In this document: positions 58,362 through 64,000 of the stretch, in pieces | How positions within the stretch are numbered: the stretch's first letter is position 1 | Layout of the letters: the number at the start of each line of letters is the position of its first letter | Assembly (NCBI RefSeq): GCF_016650695.1 | Contig: NZ_JAEKFH010000003.1 | Span: forward strand, 702,001-766,000 | Reading direction: 5' to 3' | Length of the DNA: 64,000 nucleotides | DNA from: Pseudomonas sp. TH41 | Lineage (GTDB): Bacteria; Pseudomonadota; Gammaproteobacteria; Pseudomonadales; Pseudomonadaceae | The notes under the pieces: model-generated | What the model was told of the DNA's origin: nothing | Seen by the model: only the letters and a program-made list of their open reading frames with translations | Database searches by the model: none | Translations under genes and position numbers: made by a program

Positions 58362-59519
58362 ATGCAATTCAAGCCAGCTGTTACCGCTCTGGTCACCGCC
58401 GTCGCCCTGGCATCACTGCTAAGCGGCTGCAAAAAGGAAGAGGCGGCACCGGCCGCGCCACCTCCTCAGGTCGGCGTTGTTACTTTGCAACCTCAATCCT
58501 TCACCCTGACCTCCGAACTGCCAGGCCGCACCAGCGCGTACCGCATCGCCGAAGTTCGCCCGCAGGTCAATGGCATCATTCTCAAGCGTCTGTTCAAGGA
58601 AGGCGGCGACGTCAAGCTCGGCCAGCAGCTCTATCAAATCGATTCGTCGGTCTATGACGCGACGCTGAAAAGCGCTGAAGCCAACCTGCAACAGACCAGG
58701 TCGATCTCGGATCGCTACAAGCAACTGGTCAACGAGCAAGCCGTCAGCCGTCAGGAATACGACACTGCCGTGGCCAACCGCATGCAATCGGAAGCCGCGC
58801 TGCAAAGTGCCCAGATCAATGTGCGCTACACCAAGGTTTACGCCCCGCTGACGGGTCGTATCGGCCGTTCCAATGTGACCGAAGGCGCACTGGTCACCAG
58901 CGGTCAAGCGGACCCGATGGCGGTGATCCAGCAACTCGACCCAATCTACGTCGACGTCACCCAGTCGTCCGTCGAGCTGCTTGAGCTGCGCCGTGAACTG
59001 GAAAGCGGTCGCCTGCAAAAATCCGGTGACAACGCGGCGGCGGTCAAGCTGACCCTGGAAGATGGCAGCCAGTACAAGCAGGACGGCAAGCTCGAGTTCT
59101 CCGAAGTGTCGGTTGACCAGACCACTGGTTCCGTCACCCTGCGCGCCGTGTTCCCGAACCCTGACCACACGCTGTTGCCGGGCATGTTCGTTCATGCGCA
59201 GTTGCAGGCCGGTGTGAACGCCGCGGCGATTCTGGCCCCACAACAAGGCGTGACTCGCGACCTCAAAGGCACGCCGACCGCATTGGTCGTCGGCCCGGAC
59301 AACAAGGTTGAACTGCGTCAGCTCAAGGCCAGTCGCACCGTCGGCAGCCAATGGCTGATCGAAGACGGTCTGAAGGCCGGCGATCGCCTGATCACCGAAG
59401 GCCTGCAATTCGTCAAACCTGGCGTTGAAGTCAAGGCCACTGAAGCCACTAACGTTGGCGCAAAGAACCCGGCACCCGCACAGGCAGCTAACAAGGCTTC
59501 CAGCGGAAAAGGGGAGTAA
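58362..59519 (+). CDS. emhA: RND efflux periplasmic adaptor
   Basis: A 385-residue membrane-fusion protein with a lipoprotein signal (MQFKPAVTALVTAVALASLL, Cys 24 in LLSGCKKEE). The lipoyl and hairpin domains are YRIAEVRPQVNGIILKRLFK and the coiled-coil SAEANLQQTRSISDRYKQLV; the beta-barrel is seen as LLPGMFVHAQLQAGV. It links the pump EmhB to the outer-membrane channel. CGAGGATTTTC precedes the ATG. It starts the emhABC operon (three bases to emhB). Confidence 0.93.
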   Translation: MQFKPAVTALVTAVALASLLSGCKKEEAAPAAPPPQVGVVTLQPQSFTLTSELPGRTSAYRIAEVRPQVNGIILKRLFKEGGDVKLGQQLYQIDSSVYDATLKSAEANLQQTRSISDRYKQLVNEQAVSRQEYDTAVANRMQSEAALQSAQINVRYTKVYAPLTGRIGRSNVTEGALVTSGQADPMAVIQQLDPIYVDVTQSSVELLELRRELESGRLQKSGDNAAAVKLTLEDGSQYKQDGKLEFSEVSVDQTTGSVTLRAVFPNPDHTLLPGMFVHAQLQAGVNAAAILAPQQGVTRDLKGTPTALVVGPDNKVELRQLKASRTVGSQWLIEDGLKAGDRLITEGLQFVKPGVEVKATEATNVGAKNPAPAQAANKASSGKGE

Positions 59520-59522
59520 ACC

Positions 59523-62500
59523 ATGTCGAGATTTTTTATCGACCGTCCGATTTTCGCCTGGGTAATTGCCCTGGTGATCATGTTGGTCGGGGCTCTATCG
59601 ATCCTCAAACTCCCGATCAACCAATACCCGAGCATTGCGCCTCCGGCCATTGCGATCCAGGTGACTTACCCAGGCGCGTCCGCACAAACCGTGCAGGACA
59701 CCGTGGTGCAGGTCATCGAGCAACAGCTCAACGGTATCGACAACCTGCGTTATGTCTCGTCGGAAAGTAACTCCGACGGCAGCATGACCATTACCGCGAC
59801 CTTCGAGCAGGGCACCAACTCCGATACCGCGCAGGTTCAGGTCCAGAACAAACTGAACCTGGCCACCCCGCTGCTGCCGCAAGAAGTACAGCAACAGGGC
59901 ATCCGCGTGACCAAGGCAGTGAAAAACTTCCTGTTGGTCATCGGTGTGGTCTCGCAAGATGGCAGCATGAACCGCGATGACCTGGCCAATTACATCGTAT
60001 CCAACATGCAGGACCCGATTTCGCGGACCGCCGGTGTCGGTGACTTCCAGGTCTTCGGTGCCCAGTACGCGATGCGGATCTGGCTCGACCCGGCCAAGTT
60101 GAACAACTTCAACCTGACCCCGGTGGACGTTAAAACCGCCGTTGCCGCGCAGAACGTGCAGATTTCTTCCGGCCAACTGGGCGGCCTGCCGGCACTGCCC
60201 GGCCAGCAACTGAACGCCACCATCATTGGCAAGACCCGTTTGCAGACGGCGGAACAGTTCAAGGAAATCCTGCTCAAGGTCAACAAGGACGGCTCTCAGG
60301 TTCGCCTCAAAGACGTGGCTGATGTTGGCCTCGGTGGTGAGAACTACGCCATCAATGCCCAGTTCAACGGTGCACCGGCCTCCGGTCTCGCGGTCAAACT
60401 GGCCAACGGGGCCAACGCCCTTGACACTGCCAAAGCCCTGCGCAAGACCATCGACACGCTCAAGCCGTTCTTCCCGCAAGGGATGGAAGTAGTATTCCCG
60501 TACGACACCACGCCAGTGGTGACCGAGTCGATCAAGGGTGTGGTTGAAACCCTGGTCGAAGCGATCGTGCTGGTGTTCCTGGTGATGTTCCTGTTCCTGC
60601 AAAACTTCCGCGCCACCGTGATCACCACGATGACGGTGCCGGTGGTGTTGCTGGGTACGTTCGGGATCCTCGCGGCATTCGGCTTCAGCATCAACACCCT
60701 GACCATGTTCGGGATGGTGTTGGCCATCGGCTTGCTGGTGGACGATGCCATCGTCGTCGTGGAAAACGTCGAACGCGTCATGAGCGAAGAAGGCCTGTCA
60801 CCCAAGGAGGCCACCAAGAAATCCATGGGGCAGATCCAGGGTGCACTGGTCGGTATTGCACTGGTTCTGTCGGCCGTACTGCTGCCGATGGCATTCTTCA
60901 GCGGTTCCACCGGGGTGATCTACAAACAGTTCTCGATCACCATCGTTTCGGCCATGGCCCTGTCCGTAATGGTCGCGCTGATCTTCACCCCGGCGCTCTG
61001 CGCCACCATGCTCAAGGCGATTCCGAAAGGCGAACACGGCACGCCGAAACGCGGCTTCTTCGGCTGGTTCAACCGCGGCTTCGATCGTAGTGTCAAAAGC
61101 TACGAGCGCGGTGTCGGCAACATGCTCGCGAACAAGGCCCCGTATCTGCTGGCCTACGTGATCATCCTGGTCGGCATGATCTGGTTGTTCACCCGCATCC
61201 CCACAGCGTTCCTTCCGGAAGAAGACCAAGGCGTACTGTTCGCTCAGGTGCAGACACCGGCAGGTTCCACCGCCCAACGCACGCAAGTGGTGGTCGACCA
61301 GATGCGGTCCTACTTGCTGGAGAAAGAATCCGGCGCAGTGGCTTCGGTCTTTACCGTGAACGGCTTCAACTTCGCCGGTCGCGGTCAAAGTTCCGGTTTG
61401 GCGTTCATCATGCTCAAGCCGTGGCATGAACGGGATGCGGAAAACAGCGTATTCAAACTCGCCGCCCGCGCCCAGCAGCACTTTTTCACCTTTCGTGACG
61501 CCATGGTGTTTGCCTTCGCACCACCGGCGGTACTGGAATTGGGTAACGCCACCGGCTTCGATGTGTTCCTGCAAGACCGCGCCGGTATCGGTCACGACAA
61601 GTTGATGGAGGCACGAAACCAGTTCCTCGGTATGGCCGCGCAAAGCAAGATGCTCTATCAGGTGCGTCCGAACGGTCTGAACGACGAACCGCAATATCAG
61701 CTGGAAATCGATGACGAGAAGGCCAGTGCCCTGGGCATTACTATCACCGACATCAACAGCACCCTGTCGATTGCCCTGGGCAGTAGCTACGTCAACGACT
61801 TCATCGACCGCGGTCGGGTGAAAAAGGTGTACGTGCAAGGTCAGCCTGGCTCGCGCATGAGTCCGGAAGACATCAAGAAGTGGTACGTGCGTAATGCCCA
61901 GGGAACCATGGTGCCGTTCTCTGCCTTCGCCAAGGGTCAATGGATCTACGGTGCGCCGAAGCTGTCGCGTTACAACGGTGTAGAAGCGATGGAAATCCTC
62001 GGGGCCCCGGCGCCCGGCTATTCCACCGGTGAAGCCATGGCCGAAGTCGAAGCCTTGGCTCAGAAACTGCCGCCCGGTGTCGGTATCTCCTGGACCGGTC
62101 TGTCCTACGAGGAACGTCTGTCCGGCTCGCAAGCGCCAGCGCTGTACGCGTTGTCGCTGCTGATGGTGTTCCTGTGTCTGGCGGCGTTGTACGAAAGCTG
62201 GTCGATTCCGATCGCGGTCATGCTGGTGGTGCCACTGGGGATTATCGGTGCGCTGATGGCCACCAGCCTGCGCGGCCTGTCGAACGACGTGTATTTCCAG
62301 GTGGGATTGCTGACGACCATCGGGCTGGCGGCGAAAAACGCCATTTTGATTGTCGAATTCGCTAAGGAACTGCACGAGCAAGGACGTAGTCTGCGCGATG
62401 CCGCCATCGAAGCCTGCCGCATGCGTTTGCGCCCCATCATCATGACCTCGCTCGCGTTTGTCCTCGGTGTGGTACCACTGGCTATTTCCACGGGTGCAGG

Positions 62501-62672
62501 TTCGGGTAGCCAACATGCGATCGGTACCGGGGTTATTGGCGGTATGCTCACCGCCACGGTCCTGGCGATCTTCTGGGTCCCACTGTTCTTCGTCACCGTG
62601 TCGTCCATCGGTCAGCGCAAAATCGTCGACCCGGATGACGCTACTGAAACTCCTAAAGAGGCTGGCCAATGA
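59523..62672 (+). CDS. emhB: RND efflux transporter
   Basis: A 1049-residue resistance-nodulation-division pump of the HAE1 class with twelve membrane helices. [20 protein letters not shown] opens it; the proton-relay aspartates lie in [38 protein letters not shown] begins the second half; [20 protein letters not shown] is in the C-terminal half. Length and motifs match EmhB/TtgB/MexB, exporters of hydrophobic antibiotics, aromatic hydrocarbons and dyes. Its stop overlaps the emhC start as ATGA. Confidence 0.95.
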   Translation: MSRFFIDRPIFAWVIALVIMLVGALSILKLPINQYPSIAPPAIAIQVTYPGASAQTVQDTVVQVIEQQLNGIDNLRYVSSESNSDGSMTITATFEQGTNSDTAQVQVQNKLNLATPLLPQEVQQQGIRVTKAVKNFLLVIGVVSQDGSMNRDDLANYIVSNMQDPISRTAGVGDFQVFGAQYAMRIWLDPAKLNNFNLTPVDVKTAVAAQNVQISSGQLGGLPALPGQQLNATIIGKTRLQTAEQFKEILLKVNKDGSQVRLKDVADVGLGGENYAINAQFNGAPASGLAVKLANGANALDTAKALRKTIDTLKPFFPQGMEVVFPYDTTPVVTESIKGVVETLVEAIVLVFLVMFLFLQNFRATVITTMTVPVVLLGTFGILAAFGFSINTLTMFGMVLAIGLLVDDAIVVVENVERVMSEEGLSPKEATKKSMGQIQGALVGIALVLSAVLLPMAFFSGSTGVIYKQFSITIVSAMALSVMVALIFTPALCATMLKAIPKGEHGTPKRGFFGWFNRGFDRSVKSYERGVGNMLANKAPYLLAYVIILVGMIWLFTRIPTAFLPEEDQGVLFAQVQTPAGSTAQRTQVVVDQMRSYLLEKESGAVASVFTVNGFNFAGRGQSSGLAFIMLKPWHERDAENSVFKLAARAQQHFFTFRDAMVFAFAPPAVLELGNATGFDVFLQDRAGIGHDKLMEARNQFLGMAAQSKMLYQVRPNGLNDEPQYQLEIDDEKASALGITITDINSTLSIALGSSYVNDFIDRGRVKKVYVQGQPGSRMSPEDIKKWYVRNAQGTMVPFSAFAKGQWIYGAPKLSRYNGVEAMEILGAPAPGYSTGEAMAEVEALAQKLPPGVGISWTGLSYEERLSGSQAPALYALSLLMVFLCLAALYESWSIPIAVMLVVPLGIIGALMATSLRGLSNDVYFQVGLLTTIGLAAKNAILIVEFAKELHEQGRSLRDAAIEACRMRLRPIIMTSLAFVLGVVPLAISTGAGSGSQHAIGTGVIGGMLTATVLAIFWVPLFFVTVSSIGQRKIVDPDDATETPKEAGQ

Positions 62673-64000
62673 GCAAGTCGCTACTCTCCCTAGCCGTCGC
62701 CGCCTTCGTGCTCGGTGGTTGCTCGCTGATACCCGATTACCAGCAGCCTGAAGCGCCGGTGGCGGCCCAATACCCGCAAGGTCCGGCTTATTCGCCGGCC
62801 CAGGCGCCGAACCAGGCTGCCGCCGAACAGGGCTGGAAGCAGTTTTTCCATGACCCGGCGTTGCAACAGCTGATCCAGGTCGCCCTGGAAAACAACCGTG
62901 ACCTGCGTGTCGCCGCACTGAACATCGACGCGTTCGCGGCTCAGTACCGCATCCAGCGTGCCGACCTGTTCCCGGCCGTTTCGGCCAATGGCACCGGCAG
63001 CCGTCAGCGGGTTCCGGCGGACGTCTCGCAAACCGGTCAGGCAGGCATCACCAGTTCCTACTCAGCCACGGTTGGCATCAGCGCCTATGAACTCGACCTG
63101 TTTGGTCGGGTTCGCAGCCTGAGCGAACAAGCCCTGCAGCAATACTTCGCCACTGAAGAAGGGCGCCGCAGCACGCAGCTCAGCCTGGTGGCCAACGTCG
63201 CCAATGCCTATCTGACCTGGCAGGCTGACAAGGAACTGCTGAAGGTCACCCAGGACACCCTCGGTGCATTCCAGGAGAGCTACAAGCTCACCGCCCGCAG
63301 CAACGAAGTGGGGGTAGCCTCGGCGCTGGACCTGGCGCAGTCGCGTACTTCGGTGGAAAACGCCCGTGCGCAATTGGCCCGATACACGCGCCAGGTCGCC
63401 CAGGATGAAAACAGCCTGGTGCTGTTGCTCGGCACTGGCATCCCGGCCAATCTGCAACCCGCCAAACCCCTGGCTGACGACCTGCTGAGCGATGTGCCGG
63501 CCGGTTTGCCGTCGGACTTGCTGCAACGTCGCCCGGACATTCTTCAAGCCGAATACAACCTGAAAGCGGCGAACGCCAACATCGGCGCGGCGCGGGCTGC
63601 ATTCTTCCCGAGTATCAGCCTGACGGCCAACGCCGGCACCTTGAGCCCGGACTTGTCCGGCCTGTTCAAGGGCGGTTCGGGCACCTGGCTGTTCCAGCCG
63701 CAGATCAACCTGCCGATCTTCAACGCCGGCAGCCTGCGCGCAAGCCTGGATAACTCGAAAATCCAGAAAGATATCGGTGTGGCGAACTACGAGAAGTCCA
63801 TCCAGACGGCCTTCCAGGAAGTCGCCGATGGCCTGGCTTCACGCGCGACCTACACCGACCAGGTACAAGCTCAACGTGATCTGGTCAGCGCCAACCAGGA
63901 CTATTACCGTCTGGCTGAGCGTCGTTACCGGATCGGTGTCGACAGCAACCTGACCTTCCTCGATGCCCAGCGCCAGCTGTTCGCCTCCCAACAGTCGTTG
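62669..64000 (+). CDS. emhC: RND outer-membrane channel, truncated by the window end
   Basis: At least 444 residues of a TolC-type outer-membrane lipoprotein (signal [18 protein letters not shown], Cys 18). The reading frame is open to the last base. Segments such as [40 protein letters not shown] and [20 protein letters not shown] are typical of OprM/TtgC. About 40 residues should remain beyond the window. It completes the EmhABC tripartite pump. Confidence 0.93.
   Translation, partial: MSKSLLSLAVAAFVLGGCSLIPDYQQPEAPVAAQYPQGPAYSPAQAPNQAAAEQGWKQFFHDPALQQLIQVALENNRDLRVAALNIDAFAAQYRIQRADLFPAVSANGTGSRQRVPADVSQTGQAGITSSYSATVGISAYELDLFGRVRSLSEQALQQYFATEEGRRSTQLSLVANVANAYLTWQADKELLKVTQDTLGAFQESYKLTARSNEVGVASALDLAQSRTSVENARAQLARYTRQVAQDENSLVLLLGTGIPANLQPAKPLADDLLSDVPAGLPSDLLQRRPDILQAEYNLKAANANIGAARAAFFPSISLTANAGTLSPDLSGLFKGGSGTWLFQPQINLPIFNAGSLRASLDNSKIQKDIGVANYEKSIQTAFQEVADGLASRATYTDQVQAQRDLVSANQDYYRLAERRYRIGVDSNLTFLDAQRQLFASQQSL

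Noticed and set aside
60798-62918. Long open frame (706 codons) antisense to emhB
   Set aside because: It is a by-product of high-GC third positions in emhB; composition is Arg/His/Gln-rich with no family features or ribosome-binding site.

Overview
The window looks like a piece of chromosome from a fluorescent Pseudomonas of the P. fluorescens group. The evidence is high GC, the fabA-fabB and pirRS-gacS-ldhA gene orders known from Pseudomonas, an EmhABC/TtgABC-type efflux operon with its TetR repressor, ornithine-lipid genes, and at least 22 paired REP-like inverted repeats of the kind that litter P. fluorescens genomes. No rRNA, tRNA, CRISPR array, insertion sequence or prophage was seen. 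Almost everything is core housekeeping or regulation; the one stretch that looks acquired or decayed is a low-GC patch at about 20.9-22.1 kb. Gene functions below are read from protein motifs and remembered family knowledge; no database search was run.

Layout. 0-8.7 kb (all minus): an AI-2E/PerM-type membrane protein, a four-gene run (two alpha/beta hydrolases, glutathione S-transferase, DUF4892 protein), an acyl-CoA synthetase followed by a hotdog thioesterase, and gpsA-DUF4389-sixA. 8.9-14.3 kb (plus): a lone substrate-binding protein translationally coupled to a hybrid histidine kinase (PA1611-like), then the fabA-fabB unsaturated fatty acid operon and a small conserved protein. 14.4-20.6 kb (minus): DUF2058, mazG, relA, rlmD, cysM. 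relA carries a single-base frameshift that separates its C-terminal ACT/RRM region. 20.9-22.1 kb: a small secreted protein broken by an amber codon and an unknown protein, where pirA would be expected. 22.1-31.3 kb: PirR/PirS-type two-component system, gacS (intact, with H294, D717 and H863), ldhA, two small conserved genes, a TlpA-like lipoprotein, and arsC-wrbA-DUF2069. 31.4-44 kb: DNA repair glycosylase, ttcA, a Yip1 protein, a SprT metalloprotein, a family III CoA-transferase, dctA with a clear sigma-54 promoter and two upstream palindromes, a divergent AraC regulator, a PfpI protein, an RHH protein, an EamA exporter and a methyltransferase.

44-54.4 kb: a lemA-TPM-TPM module, periplasmic beta-glucosidase bglX, clsB with a YceI protein, a serine hydrolase pair, and the ornithine-lipid operon olsB-olsA with a possible Pho box. 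54.4-57.1 kb: an arsR-MFS-nemA operon preceded by three near-identical 15-bp repeats spaced at whole helical turns. 57.4-64 kb: emhR, a TtgR-type operator, emhA-emhB-emhC; emhC runs off the window end.

Biologically the window joins several global control points: GacS and a HptB-branch kinase (Gac/Rsm switch), RelA (stringent response), membrane-lipid composition (FabA/FabB, GpsA, ClsB, OlsBA) and solvent/antibiotic export (EmhABC). The items most worth checking are the relA frameshift, the ArsR operator array, the dctA promoter architecture, the coupled binding-protein/kinase pair, and the replaced pirA locus.
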